Assembly (NCBI GenBank): GCA_038253325.1
Contig: JBBSHE010000026.1
Location: 1 to 41,755, forward strand
Length of the DNA stretch: 41,755 bases
Direction: 5' to 3'
Source: JBBSHE01 sp038253325
GTDB lineage: Bacteria > Actinomycetota > Actinomycetes > Propionibacteriales > Nocardioidaceae
Under the pieces are notes generated by a model. It did not search any database, was not told where the DNA came from, and saw nothing but the letters and a program-made list of their open reading frames with translations. Made by a program: the position numbers and the translations under genes. Below are positions 32,586 through 41,416 of this stretch, piece by piece. Within the stretch, counting starts at the first letter, position 1; the number at the start of each line of letters is the position of its first letter.

Positions 32586-34135
32586 GCCGACCGTCGGCGG
32601 CTTTGCCGGTCTCCACAGCCAGACGTAGAAGAAGCTGCCGAGGCGCTGCCCGGAGACTCTCTCGGCCAGGTTCACGAACTGCGCGGTGGTGACGTTGCCG
32701 TACCGGTGTTCACGCGCCCAGGTGCGTAGCAGAACCGCGAAGTCGTGGTTTCCGATCTTGTGCCGGAGGGCGGCAAGGGTCATCGCATCGCGGTAGTAGA
32801 CAGCACTCGAAAACATGGTATTGCGCTTCGGGTCGGCGATCGACTGTTTCCAGAACGACGAACCCGGTCCGATGGTGTTGTAGATGGACCTCGCCTGATG
32901 CAACGTCGGCGGACCTCCGGTGTGCTCTGTCCACAGCCATGAACTGAACATCGCGAAGCCCTCGTTGAGCCAGATGTGCCGCCAGTTGCGCACCGAGACG
33001 CTTTCTCCGAACCACTCGTGTGACAGCTCGTGCGACACCGTGCCGGCGTCGGGTACGAACCCGTACAGCGGTCTGGTCTGGGTTTCGAGCGAGAAGCCGA
33101 TGCGCGGAACGTTGTCGATGATCGCGCCGGTCGAGCCGAATGGGTATCGCCCGAATGTCCTCGCCCAGTAGTCCGTGATCCGGGCCGTCATCGCGACCGC
33201 ATGAGCGTGTCGTGCGTCGTTGGCGAGGGCCGGGTCGACGGCCACGAACTCCTGGATCCCCCTCGGCGTCGTGGTGTTTTGAAAGTCCCAGCGTCCGATG
33301 CCGATGGTCGCGAGGTAGGTCGCCATCGGCTGCGCCTCGCGCCAGACGAACGTCGCCTGGCTGGCACGCACCCAATGCCTGATCAGGGTCCCGTTGGCAA
33401 CGACTTCGCGTGACTTCGGAACCGTGATCTTGAACGCGAAGCTCGCCTTGTCGCTCGGGTGGTCGTTCGACGGGTACCACGTACGAGCAGCGTTGGGTTC
33501 GCAGCCGACGAACGCGCCGTCGTTCGTGTAGATCCAGCCGTACGGCGCGCCGAAGACAATGGGTGAAACGACGATTGTGTGCGGGGTACCCGCGTAGGCG
33601 ACCCTCACGACGAACCGCTTGTGAATCGGGAGTCCCCGTCGTGGCGTGACGATCAGCTCCTGACCGGTACGGCGAAACACTGCTCTGGCTCCGTTGACGT
33701 CGACCCCGAGCACCTTGAAGCCCAACAGGTCGAGGTCGAACCGGGACAGGTTCTGGGTGGGACCGCGGTGATGGTGTTGGACCCGCCCAGATGGTGGCTG
33801 GCCGGGTCGTAGGACAGGTTCAGGGCGTAGTGCTTGACGTTGTACCCACCATTGCCCTCCAACGGGAAGTACGGGTCGCCGACGCCTGGGCTGCCAGGAC
33901 GGTACTTCGCGGCGGATGCATCCGACCCGGTCAGCGCCCCCTCGGGTGTCGGCGCAGACTGGCCGGCAGTCGCCGCGCCTGGCAAGGCGAGTGCGAGGCG
34001 GTAGTCGCCGCCACCATGCAGGCGCGGCTTTTCGTACGGGTCGAGAGCACAACAGATCCCCGATCTCGGGCTCCGCTCCCCGCTCATCGGGGGGACGACG
34101 ACGGATGCCGCTAGCCCAGGAGTCTTTCGAACCAT
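32571..34135 (-). pseudogene. M1 family aminopeptidase, frameshifted
   Basis: A secreted M1 (gluzincin) peptidase of about 520 residues read in two frames. The 5' part, from the ATG at 34135, ends with PGVGDPYFPLEGNGGYNVK, then LNLSYDPASHHLGG and NTITAV. The frame then shifts at about 33758-33762, and continues TQNLSRFDLDLLGFKV with the whole catalytic domain, including the zinc site HELSH (coded at 33015-33032) and WLNEGFA. One missing base in a GTCCC(C)ACC context would explain the break. The signal peptide also looks interrupted: MVRKTPGLAASVVV and LALALPGAATAG are separated by 31 polar residues (33998-34090). It could be a true pseudogene or an assembly error. Confidence 0.82.
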
Positions 34136-34218
34136 CGATATCCCGTCAAGCTCCCGGAGGACCGGCCGGCGAAGGTGGCGGAGGCGACTGCCGACTTCAT
34201 TTCTTATACCCACTTCCC

Positions 34219-35598
34219 CTATCGGAAGGAGTAGTTGGTCCAGCTCGCCCCAGCGTCCGTCGTCGACCAGATGGTCGGTGACACGCCTCGCTCGTTCTGT
34301 GCGAGCACGTAACCGGCGTTCGCCGTCCTGAACTCGACCTCGAAGACTCCCGTGCCCGGGTGGTCGCCGAGCAGTACCGAGTGCCAGCTCCTCCCGGCGT
34401 CGGCGCTGCGATAGAGGATGTCTGTGACCGCGAACACGACCGAGGAAGATGCCGCACCGATCACATACCCGGATGTGCCGCTGAGCGGCGCAGAGGGTAC
34501 GAAGGTGGCTCCGCCGTCCGTTGACGTGACGGTGAACTCGCCACCACCATTGCGCGGACGGCACATCAGGGTGATCGATCCGTCCGGCGCGACCGTCGGC
34601 GCCAAGCTTTCGGCACCGACTCTGGCCTGCAGGCAAGGTTCGCGGCGCACGGTCCAGGTTGAACCGGCGTCGGTCGAGGTCAGAAGCATCGACCGGGATG
34701 GCGAGCTGCCCTGAGTTCCTGAGGGTCCGCCCCGGTCCGTGCCGTAGATCTCAAGCGCCGCCACGTCGCCGTTCCGCGCCACGTCGGCACCGCTGCCGGA
34801 CGTCGCGACGGAAGGCAGTGGGACATCGCGCCAAGCACTGGAGCCGACCCGTGCAGCCTGCAATCGAATGTGACAGCTCGCCTCACACGGTTTGGTCGAG
34901 CTGTCGCCGATCCACCAGGCCGTGCCGTTCGCGATGGCCAGCCGTCCGCCTCCGCCCGGTTGCAGCCGCCACGTCGATCCGCCGTCGACGGTCATGAACA
35001 GCTGCCACCCGTTGAAGACGTATCCGATCTGCGGGGTGGCAAGGCGGATCTGGCTGATACACACGACCGCGTTGCAGCCGGCCAGTACCGGATCGACTTC
35101 GACGGATGCCGGCAACGCCAGCGGTGGCGCCGGAACACTCACCCAGGTCGAGCCGCCGTCCCTGGTTCGTACAAGCTCGGTGCATCGGCCCGACGGGCAT
35201 GGCACCGAACCGAGCGCCCAGCCGTCGTCCCGGTTGACAAAACTGACGTCGACAGGCCGGAATCCGGCTGGAACGACGCCTCCCGACGGCCCCGTCGATC
35301 CGATGGGCGAGGGACTGACGGCCGTCGTCGGAGCGGTCGCCGAGCTCTGGTCGTCGGGCAGGAGAACACGCGTGCCGACCAACACAGCCGCGGTGACCGC
35401 CACGACTGTCGCCGCTGCGAGCCCGGGCAGCGCCCAGCCTCGCAGCCGTCGCGTCACGGGTGCAGTCGCCGGTGGCGTCGTCGTCGCGGCTGCCGTGGCG
35501 AGGATTCGCTCCGTGAGAGCCGCCGCGTCCGGCGCCCGATCGGCTTCTGCCGTCATCCCCCGACGCATGATCGTGATCGGTTCACGGTCGTCGCTCAT
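34219..35598 (-). CDS. Membrane-anchored Asp-box beta-propeller protein downstream of an ECF sigma factor
   Basis: A 459-residue protein: a cytoplasmic N-terminus of about 54 residues, one transmembrane helix (about 55-80), a Ser/Thr/Pro linker, and an extracellular domain with at least five Asp-box repeats (S/T-x-D-x-G-x-T-W; for example RTRDGGSTW, MTVDGGSTW, TSTDAGSTW, TSTDGGATF, RSADAGRSW and TTDAGASW). Asp boxes mark sialidase or YCF48/BNR-type propellers. The ATG at 35598 overlaps the sigma-factor stop (ATGA, 35595-35598), so the two are coupled. By position it is a candidate anti-sigma or signal-sensing partner, but no ZAS zinc motif is present. Confidence 0.8.
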   Translation of the reverse strand: MSDDREPITIMRRGMTAEADRAPDAAALTERILATAAATTTPPATAPVTRRLRGWALPGLAAATVVAVTAAVLVGTRVLLPDDQSSATAPTTAVSPSPIGSTGPSGGVVPAGFRPVDVSFVNRDDGWALGSVPCPSGRCTELVRTRDGGSTWVSVPAPPLALPASVEVDPVLAGCNAVVCISQIRLATPQIGYVFNGWQLFMTVDGGSTWRLQPGGGGRLAIANGTAWWIGDSSTKPCEASCHIRLQAARVGSSAWRDVPLPSVATSGSGADVARNGDVAALEIYGTDRGGPSGTQGSSPSRSMLLTSTDAGSTWTVRREPCLQARVGAESLAPTVAPDGSITLMCRPRNGGGEFTVTSTDGGATFVPSAPLSGTSGYVIGAASSSVVFAVTDILYRSADAGRSWHSVLLGDHPGTGVFEVEFRTANAGYVLAQNERGVSPTIWSTTDAGASWTNYSFR

Positions 35599-36119
35599 GT
35601 TGATGCTCCGTTCGTCTGCTCCGAGGCGGGCGGATGTTGCCTTTGCTCGGTCTGGGCTCTCAAGGTCGTGAGGGCGCGTCGGACAATGCTGCGCACGGTC
35701 GATCGCCGACAACCCACCTCCGCCGCGATCTGGTCGTCGTCGAGGTCGTGGAAGAACCTGAGGACGAGGACCGCACGCTGTCGGGGGGGGAGGGTGTCCA
35801 GCAATCCGGTCACGAGCATTCGGTCGGTGACGCGCCCGGCGAGGTCGGATTCGTCGGCTCGATCGGGGACGTGCGCGATCGGTTGCTCCTGACGGGACCT
35901 GCTTCGTCTCGAGTTCAGGAAGTTGTTCAGCATCGATCGCCGAACGTAGGCCAGCGGCGCGGTCGCTTCAGCGACGCGCAACCACTTTGGATGAAGCCGT
36001 ACGAAGGTGTCCTGCACAAGATCTTCGGCCGATGCGGCGTCCCTGGTGAGGAGGTACGCCGACCGAAGCAGCGCAGCCGTATGCGCTCGAACGAATACGC
36101 CGAACTCGACGTCGCCCAC
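35595..36119 (-). CDS. ECF sigma factor, SigE-like family
   Basis: A 174-residue sigma factor. Region 2 (FGVFVRAHTAALLRSAYLL, SAEDLVQDTFVRLHPKW) and region 4 (LLDTLPPRQRAVLVLRFFHDLDDDQIAAEVGCRRSTVRSIVRRAL) are complete and the length is normal. The GTG at 36119 was chosen because AGGAGG (36126-36131) lies exactly six bases upstream; the frame is open to 36311 without homology. The following gene is translationally coupled and encodes a membrane-anchored propeller protein. A 205-bp region separates it from the divergent 64-residue gene. Confidence 0.92.
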   Translation of the reverse strand: MGDVEFGVFVRAHTAALLRSAYLLTRDAASAEDLVQDTFVRLHPKWLRVAEATAPLAYVRRSMLNNFLNSRRSRSRQEQPIAHVPDRADESDLAGRVTDRMLVTGLLDTLPPRQRAVLVLRFFHDLDDDQIAAEVGCRRSTVRSIVRRALTTLRAQTEQRQHPPASEQTNGAST

Positions 36120-36324
36120 CACCCACCTCCTACCTCCATGACACAGCATGAGACCGGATTCGTGGCCGGTCCGGGTGGACGAGTCGTGCGGAGTCCCGGA
36201 TTCAGGCAGCGGCACGAGGTCCTCGTGGCGGTGGTCGAGACCGTGTTGCGCATAGGCGAGCGGTCGGATGGGTACCGGATCTGCTGTGCGACCCGTACCG
36301 TCGCCTGACAATGGAGGTCAAATC

Positions 36325-36519
36325 ATGTCGGATCAGCCAGCCAAAACTGGGATCAACGACGATGCGCCGACGCGCACCGGCGACAGCCACGCTTCCGTCG
36401 ACCCACCCGAAGACCGTCGGCCCCAGGCGCCGGCGATCCCGCCGCTCACGTCATCGGACGACGGTGAGGGCAAGCCCGATGCGTCCCCCGGCGACACCCG
36501 AGACCGCGACGAGCCGTGA
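36325..36519 (+). CDS. 64-residue hydrophilic, disordered-type protein
   Basis: MSDQPAKTGINDDAPTR onward: rich in Asp, Pro, Ser, Thr and Arg, with no hydrophobic core, so probably intrinsically disordered. GGAGG lies seven bases before the ATG. I do not recognise a family. It is divergent from the sigma factor and lies among small stress-type genes (GPGG membrane peptide, CsbD), which may form a general-stress group. It could be a non-functional short frame, but the ribosome site is good. Confidence 0.55.
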   Translation: MSDQPAKTGINDDAPTRTGDSHASVDPPEDRRPQAPAIPPLTSSDDGEGKPDASPGDTRDRDEP

Positions 36520-36593
36520 CCTGGGCCGGATTCCGGTGCAGGTAACGGCTCAGCCGCGGACGTTGGCCTGCTCGGCGCAAGCCAGGGCGGAAG

Positions 36594-36737
36594 CTAGGTG
36601 AACAGGCTGACGCCGCCCGGCCCGACCAGGAGCCCGACAATGATCAGGACGACTCCCCAAAGAATCTGCTTGCGGACAATCGCGACAATCCCCGCGACCA
36701 CCAAGATGACAGCGAGAATCCAAAGTAAGAACGCCAC
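36594..36737 (-). CDS. GPGG-motif small membrane protein
   Basis: A 47-residue peptide of two hydrophobic helices (VAFLLWILAVILVVAGIVAIV and ILWGVVLIIVGLLV) ending GPGGVSLFT. The terminal GPGG after two helices defines a small actinobacterial membrane family of unknown role. The GTG at 36737 has GAAAGG six bases upstream and starts directly at the first helix; a longer in-frame start at 36797 would add a polar 20-residue lead. Confidence 0.75.
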   Translation of the reverse strand: MAFLLWILAVILVVAGIVAIVRKQILWGVVLIIVGLLVGPGGVSLFT

Positions 36738-36938
36738 GGTAGGCCTTTCTCGAGTGCTGATCCGGTTCGCCGATGGCGCATCGTGTGCGCCTGCCAACCA
36801 TCCGTGCAGCTAATCGGTACCCACCCTAGTCGTGTTCACACGTCGTGGGCAGTCACGACACTGGCATCCAACTTTGCGCCGATGCAATGTACGGATAACG
36901 TTGGGACCAAGACATTCACCACACAGCAAGGAAGTGCC

Positions 36939-37118
36939 ATGGGTTTCATGGACAAGCTCAAGACGACCTTCGAGGGACTCTCGGGTAAGGGCAAGGAAGC
37001 GACCGGCAAGGCTCGCGGCGACAGGTCCCAGGAGTTCGAGGGCAAGGCCGACCAGGCCAAGGCCGACGTCAAGGACCTCGGCCACAACGTCAAGGACGCC
37101 GCCGACCCCGACAAGTGA
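36939..37118 (+). CDS. CsbD family stress protein
   Basis: A 59-residue lysine/aspartate/glycine-rich protein: MGFMDKLKTTFEGLSGKGKE, then KARGDRSQEFEGKADQAKADVKDLGHNVKDAAD. This is the CsbD (general stress, SigB-linked in Bacillus) pattern of short amphipathic, largely unfolded repeats. AGGAAG precedes the ATG by four bases. It appears monocistronic. CsbD proteins are induced in stationary phase and osmotic stress in other bacteria; the molecular function is unknown. Confidence 0.85.
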   Translation: MGFMDKLKTTFEGLSGKGKEATGKARGDRSQEFEGKADQAKADVKDLGHNVKDAADPDK

Positions 37119-37174
37119 GCCCCGGTGGGGGTTACCACCACGGCCATCGCCTGAATTCGTGACGAGGAGCACCG

Positions 37175-38584
37175 GTGTCCGACCGCTTCGCAGCAAAGTC
37201 GTACGAGCGTCCCGTGCCGGACGCTCTGCTCGCGTTCATGAAGGAGGGCTGGGACGACGCCGATGACGAAGTCCGCCGGCTCGACGTCGCCGAGGTGGCA
37301 GCCGTGCGTCGCACTGCCCTCCACCAACGCTTCCCGGGTGAGCGGCTCGTCATTCCGGCTGGCCTCCTGAAGACTCGCGCCAACGACACGGACTACCGCT
37401 TCCGCGTCGACACGGCGCATGTCTACCTCAGTGGTAACCAGAGCTCCGATGCCGTGCTTGTCGTCGAGCCTGACGGTGAAGCCGTTCTCTATTTTCGTCC
37501 CCGAGCAGCAAAGACCGACGACGAGTTCTGGCGCAGCGGCCGGTATGGCGAGATCTGGGCCGGCCGCCGCTTCTCGCTCACTGAGGCCACGGAGTTGTAC
37601 GGAATGCGGACCCGCCACATCTCCGAGCTGCCGGGCGTTCTCCGCGACCGTACCCTCACCCGTGTTCGTCGGGGCGTCGACTCCGAGATCGACGCGTTCG
37701 TTCCAGCGACCGACGACGGCACAGCGGATCGCGAGCTCGCGACGTTCCTCTCCGAGCAGCGGCTGGTCAAGGACGGCTGGGAGGTCGCCCAGCTCGAGGA
37801 TGCGATCGCGTCGACCCGACGCGGCTTCGAGGACTGTGTACGCGAGTGGGACCAGGCTCGGCAGCACGGCGAACGGTGGGTCGACGGGACGTTCTGGCGC
37901 CGGGCCCGGGTCGACGGCAACGACATCGGCTACGAGAACATCGTCGCCTGCGGACCGCACGCGACGACGCTCCACTGGATCGACAACGCCGGACCGCTGA
38001 CCCCTGGAGCACTACTGCTCCTGGACATGGGCGTCGAGAACCGGTCGCTCTACACCGCCGACATCACCCGGACCCTGCCCGTGTCCGGCACGTTCTCGAC
38101 GGCCCAGCGCGATCTCTACGATCTCGTGCTGGCGGCGCAGGACGCCGGGATCGCGGCCGTCCAACCCGGGGTGCCGTACGGCGACTTCCACCAGGCCGCC
38201 ATGACGGTCCTCGCACACGGCCTGGAGGACCTCGGGCTGCTCCCGGTCAGCGCTGAGGAGGCGCTCGACAAGGACAACCTCGCGTACAAGCGGTGGACCC
38301 TGCACGGCACCGGCCACATGCTCGGCTTGGACGTCCACGACTGCGCGAACGCGCGAACCGAGGCGTACCTCGAGGGCAAGCTCGAACCCGGCATGGTGCT
38401 CACCGTCGAACCCGGACTCTACTTCCAGTCCTGGGACCTGCTCGTACCCGACGAGCTGCGCGGCACCGGAATCCGGATCGAGGACGACATCCTCGTCACC
38501 GCCGACGGCTGCCGAAACCTGTCGGCCGACCTGCCGCGGTCGCCCGAAGACGTCGAGACCTGGATGGGTGAACTTCAGGCCTGA
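37175..38584 (+). CDS. pepP: Xaa-Pro aminopeptidase (aminopeptidase P, M24B)
   Basis: A 469-residue metallopeptidase that removes N-terminal residues preceding proline. The N-terminal AMP_N domain (about 35-175, FRVDTAHVYLSGNQSSDAVLV) is followed by the pita-bread domain with all five metal ligands: D284 (LLLDMG), D296 (TADITRT), H381 (HGTGHMLGLDVHD), E412 (VEPGLYF) and E436 (GIRIEDDILVT). Full length for the family. GTG start at 37175 with GAGGAG upstream. It lies alone on the plus strand between csbD and the nickel genes. Confidence 0.95.
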   Translation: MSDRFAAKSYERPVPDALLAFMKEGWDDADDEVRRLDVAEVAAVRRTALHQRFPGERLVIPAGLLKTRANDTDYRFRVDTAHVYLSGNQSSDAVLVVEPDGEAVLYFRPRAAKTDDEFWRSGRYGEIWAGRRFSLTEATELYGMRTRHISELPGVLRDRTLTRVRRGVDSEIDAFVPATDDGTADRELATFLSEQRLVKDGWEVAQLEDAIASTRRGFEDCVREWDQARQHGERWVDGTFWRRARVDGNDIGYENIVACGPHATTLHWIDNAGPLTPGALLLLDMGVENRSLYTADITRTLPVSGTFSTAQRDLYDLVLAAQDAGIAAVQPGVPYGDFHQAAMTVLAHGLEDLGLLPVSAEEALDKDNLAYKRWTLHGTGHMLGLDVHDCANARTEAYLEGKLEPGMVLTVEPGLYFQSWDLLVPDELRGTGIRIEDDILVTADGCRNLSADLPRSPEDVETWMGELQA

Positions 38585-38612
38585 GCTCGCCGCTGCACCC
38601 ATATGCCCATTT

Positions 38613-38645
38613 TTGCCTTGTTGCAAGTCTTTCGCAATAAGGCAA
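38613..38645 (+). promoter_or_regulatory. Nur-like nickel operator within a long inverted repeat, upstream of hypB
   Basis: The core TTGCAAGTCTTTCGCAA (38621-38637) fits the Fur-family Nur box described in Streptomyces (TTGCAA-N5-TTGCAA) with one mismatch. It sits inside 12-bp inverted arms, TTGCCTTGTTGC and GCAATAAGGCAA (one mismatch). A very similar core lies upstream of the NiCoT gene. The hairpin could also act as the pepP terminator, but the shared core argues for an operator about 94 bp before hypB. Confidence 0.7.
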
Positions 38646-38738
38646 GTTGGTAGTACCGTGCCTGGAGAAGGCGCCGACATGCGTACGGTCGCCGGACCTC
38701 AGTACTCGTATCTCGGCATAGTGATTGATGGAGGGACC

Positions 38739-39551
38739 ATGTGCCTGACTTGTGGCTGCGGAGACGAAGAGAACGTCAGAGTCTCGACGCTGGACGGATC
38801 GCGACACGAGCACGGCCACACCAATCCGCACGACCACAACCATGGCCACGATCATGAGCACGCCGATCTCGAGTCGCACATGCACGAACAGCTGCACCAG
38901 CCTGCGAAGACCGAGAAACTCGTGCTCGGTGAACAGATCCTCGCCAAGAACAACCACCTGGCCGAGCACAACCGCGGTTGGCTTCGAGAGCGGGACATTG
39001 CCGCGGTCAACCTGATGAGCTCACCGGGCTCGGGCAAGACATCGCTGCTCGAGCGCACCATCGCCGAGCTCGCAAGCGGCACGGAGATATGTGTCATTGA
39101 AGGTGACCAGGAGACGAAGTTCGACGCTGAACGGGTCAAGAAGGCCGGGGCGCGCGCCGTCCAGGTCAACACTGGAGCCGGCTGTCACCTTGACGCCCCG
39201 ATGGTGCGGCAGGCGCTCGATGCCCTGAATCCGAGCGAAGGATCGCTGCTCTTCATCGAGAACGTCGGCAACCTCGTCTGTCCGGCACTGTTCGACGTCG
39301 GTGAGCGCGCCAAGGTTGTCGTCATGTCCGTCACCGAAGGCGATGACAAGCCGCTGAAGTACCCGCACATGTTCGCCAGCGCCGACGTCATCGTCGTCAA
39401 CAAGACCGGCCTCATGCCCTATGTCGACTTCGACCTCGACAGGTTCACAAAGCAGGCACGCAGCCTCAAGCCGGGCGTCGAGATCATCGCGCTGTCGGTC
39501 CGCGACGGCGACAACCTCGACTCCTGGTACGGCTGGCTCCACGAGCTGTGA
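38739..39551 (+). CDS. hypB: Nickel metallochaperone GTPase HypB
   Basis: A 270-residue SIMIBI GTPase that delivers nickel to [NiFe] enzymes. An N-terminal MCLTCGCG motif gives a high-affinity metal site. A His-rich stretch (residues 23-53, with repeated HxH) stores nickel. The G domain follows: P-loop SSPGSGKT (94-101), IEGDQETKFDAERV, and GAGCHLDAPMV as the G-domain metal site, then FIENVGNLVCPALFDVGE, VVNKTGLMP and SVRDGDNLDSWYGWL. The ATG at 38739 follows GGAGGGA. No other hyp or hydrogenase gene is in the window, so the client enzyme lies elsewhere. Probably under Nur-type repression. Confidence 0.95.
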   Translation: MCLTCGCGDEENVRVSTLDGSRHEHGHTNPHDHNHGHDHEHADLESHMHEQLHQPAKTEKLVLGEQILAKNNHLAEHNRGWLRERDIAAVNLMSSPGSGKTSLLERTIAELASGTEICVIEGDQETKFDAERVKKAGARAVQVNTGAGCHLDAPMVRQALDALNPSEGSLLFIENVGNLVCPALFDVGERAKVVVMSVTEGDDKPLKYPHMFASADVIVVNKTGLMPYVDFDLDRFTKQARSLKPGVEIIALSVRDGDNLDSWYGWLHEL

Positions 39552-40033
39552 GCACCGCCGGCCCCCAGAGTCCATCGGCGCTCCGTACAACTACGACCCC
39601 GGCGAGGTGCCACCGGCATCCGAATGGTTCGGCCGGCTGGTCGCCGCTCCTGGCGCCCGGACCTGCGTCGCGTCGGACACCACCGGCTACCCGGTCGGCT
39701 ACTGCCTCTCGTTGCCGCTCGCCTAGCACGTCGACGCCAGAGCCGTTGCGAAATACGCTGTCATGGACCGGGGTGATGCTCTCTATCTTGCCGAGCTGGG
39801 TGTCGCCGAGCGATACCGGCGGCAACGAGTGGACAGCGGCCTCCTCGCTTGCGCAACCGCTCACGCCGTCGCCCGCGAGTGGGTCGTACGCACCCTTGCG
39901 GACAACTCTGCGGCCATTTGCGTTCTACCTTCGCCACGGCTTTGGCCTTGTCGACGGCCTGCGTCAGGTGCATCATCACCGCGAACGCCTGTTTCTCGTG
40001 CGCCCTGCGCGGTCTGATCCGCCACGTCCCTGA
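39552..40033 (+). pseudogene. GNAT acetyltransferase, broken by frameshifts
   Basis: Three plus-strand frames together give a GNAT fold: APYNYDPGEVPPASEWFGRL and TCVASDTTGYPVGYCLSLPL (frame ending at a stop near 39726), then ALYLAELGVAERYRRQRVDSGLL and WVVRTLADNSAAI (the acetyl-CoA loop RYRRQR), then AFYLRHGFGLVDGLRQVHHH to a stop at 40033. The second shift is explained by one extra T in the run 39917-39919. The first lies between about 39720 and 39770. It follows hypB directly and may once have been co-transcribed. Bases 40034-40185 hold nothing recognisable. Confidence 0.75.
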
Positions 40034-40185
40034 CGACCGTCGCCGACCGAACCCAATCCCTCGCCCACCAGCCGCAGTCCTGCCCTACGACTTGGCGCGC
40101 TGAAGCCGTACATCTCCGGTGCGATCATGGAACTGGCCCAGCATGTCGCCCAACGGCGGTTGCGTCGTCATCGACGGGCATGCGT

Positions 40186-41322
40186 CTAGTCCGAAGCTGG
40201 TCCCACGCCGCGCAGGCCGGCGGTCCACTTCTCCTCGATGTGCCCGAAGTGCCACACGGCCAAGGCGATGGCCCAGGTAACCACGAACAGCGCGACGATT
40301 CCGTAGCCGACGTAGTTGAGGTCGAGCGTGGAGACCCAGCCGAAGATCCCGCCGCTCAGGCTGAGCTTGTCGGCGAACACCGCGATCAACTCGATCATGC
40401 CGATGATGAGCGCGACGGCCACCGACAACGCCGTAACGGTGATGTTGTAGAACACCTTGCGCACCGGCTTGGAGAACGCCCAGCCGTAGGCGAAGTTCAT
40501 GAACGCACCGTCGATGGTGTCCAGCAACGACATCCCAGAGGCGAACAAGATCGGCAAGCACAAGATTGCGTAGAACGGCAGGCCGCCTGCCGCGGCGGCA
40601 CCGGCCGTGGCCAGCAGCGCGATCTCGGTAGCGGTGTCGAAGCCGAGGCCGAACAGAACACCAAGCGGGTACATCTGCCAGGGCTTCTTGATCGCGTTGG
40701 TCGCACGCTTGTAGAAGCGGTTCATGAAGCCGCGGTTGTTCAGCTGCTCCTCGAGTTTCTGCTCGTCGTACTCTCCCTGCCTCATCCGGCGGAACACCTG
40801 GATGATGCCGACGAGCACGATCAGGTTGATCGTTCCGATCACGAGGAGGAATACCCCGGACACACTCGGCCCGATCAGTCCAGTCGCCTTGTGCAACGTC
40901 GAGCTGTCGTTCGAGACGGCGCCGCTGAGGCCCTTGATGCCTATCGAGAAGGCGGCCGCCAGCAGGAAGACGATCGTCGAGTGGCCGAGAGAGAAGAAGA
41001 AGCCCACGCTTAGCGGCCGCTGGCCGTCGTTCATCAACTTTCTGGTCGTGTTGTCGATGGCTCCGATGTGGTCGGCGTCGAACGCGTGCCGCATCCCGAG
41101 TGTGTACGCGGTGATGCCGACCCCGACACCGAAGATCCCGCTGCTCCCCAGATCGAAGTGTCCCGGGATCACGAAGGCAAACAGCAGGAAGAACCCGATG
41201 AAGTGCAGGGCGGCGATCACGAACGCGAGCCCGGCAGCGCGGCGCCACTCAGCCGGTGTCAGCGCGTACCGGATCCGGGTCCATCGTGACCCGCTCGCGG
41301 TTGGGGCGTTCGTCGCGGTCAT
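40186..41322 (-). CDS. Nickel/cobalt permease, NiCoT family
   Basis: A permease of about 378 residues (HoxN/NixA/NicT type) with eight hydrophobic helices. The signature in helix II, GMRHAFDADHIGAIDN (H79, D82, D84, H85 from the chosen start), gives the HX4DH metal motif. LGFDTATEIALLA and LFASGMSLLDTIDGAFMNFAYGWAF are the other family motifs. The large cytoplasmic loop (about 190-235) is normal. The ATG at 41322 was chosen; the frame is open to a GTG at 41397 beside the Nur-like box. It imports Ni2+ (or Co2+), which HypB can then handle. Confidence 0.93.
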   Translation of the reverse strand: MTATNAPTASGSRWTRIRYALTPAEWRRAAGLAFVIAALHFIGFFLLFAFVIPGHFDLGSSGIFGVGVGITAYTLGMRHAFDADHIGAIDNTTRKLMNDGQRPLSVGFFFSLGHSTIVFLLAAAFSIGIKGLSGAVSNDSSTLHKATGLIGPSVSGVFLLVIGTINLIVLVGIIQVFRRMRQGEYDEQKLEEQLNNRGFMNRFYKRATNAIKKPWQMYPLGVLFGLGFDTATEIALLATAGAAAAGGLPFYAILCLPILFASGMSLLDTIDGAFMNFAYGWAFSKPVRKVFYNITVTALSVAVALIIGMIELIAVFADKLSLSGGIFGWVSTLDLNYVGYGIVALFVVTWAIALAVWHFGHIEEKWTAGLRGVGPASD

Positions 41323-41399
41323 CAGCGCCTGCCTTCGACAAGGCCCCCGCGGTCGCGGTGGCATCTCGGTGTCCGAGACTAGACGCCCTGTCGTCACTG

Positions 41400-41416
41400 T
41401 TGCAAGTCATTCGCAG
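41400..41416. promoter_or_regulatory. Nur-like nickel operator upstream of the NiCoT permease gene
   Basis: TTGCAAGTCATTCGCAG matches the hypB-side core at 15 of 17 positions, and the Nur box TTGCAA-N5-TTGCAA less closely in the second half. It lies about 80 bp upstream of the chosen permease start. The rest of 41323-41518 contains no visible gene. Confidence 0.65.

Noticed and set aside
38613..38645. A simple transcription terminator after the aminopeptidase P gene
   Set aside because: It can fold as a hairpin, but its core is shared with the NiCoT promoter and fits a Nur box, so an operator is the better primary reading.
38805..38897. A possible repeat array or low-complexity artefact within hypB
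   Set aside because: The repeated CAC/CAT codons encode the normal histidine-rich nickel-storage stretch of HypB.
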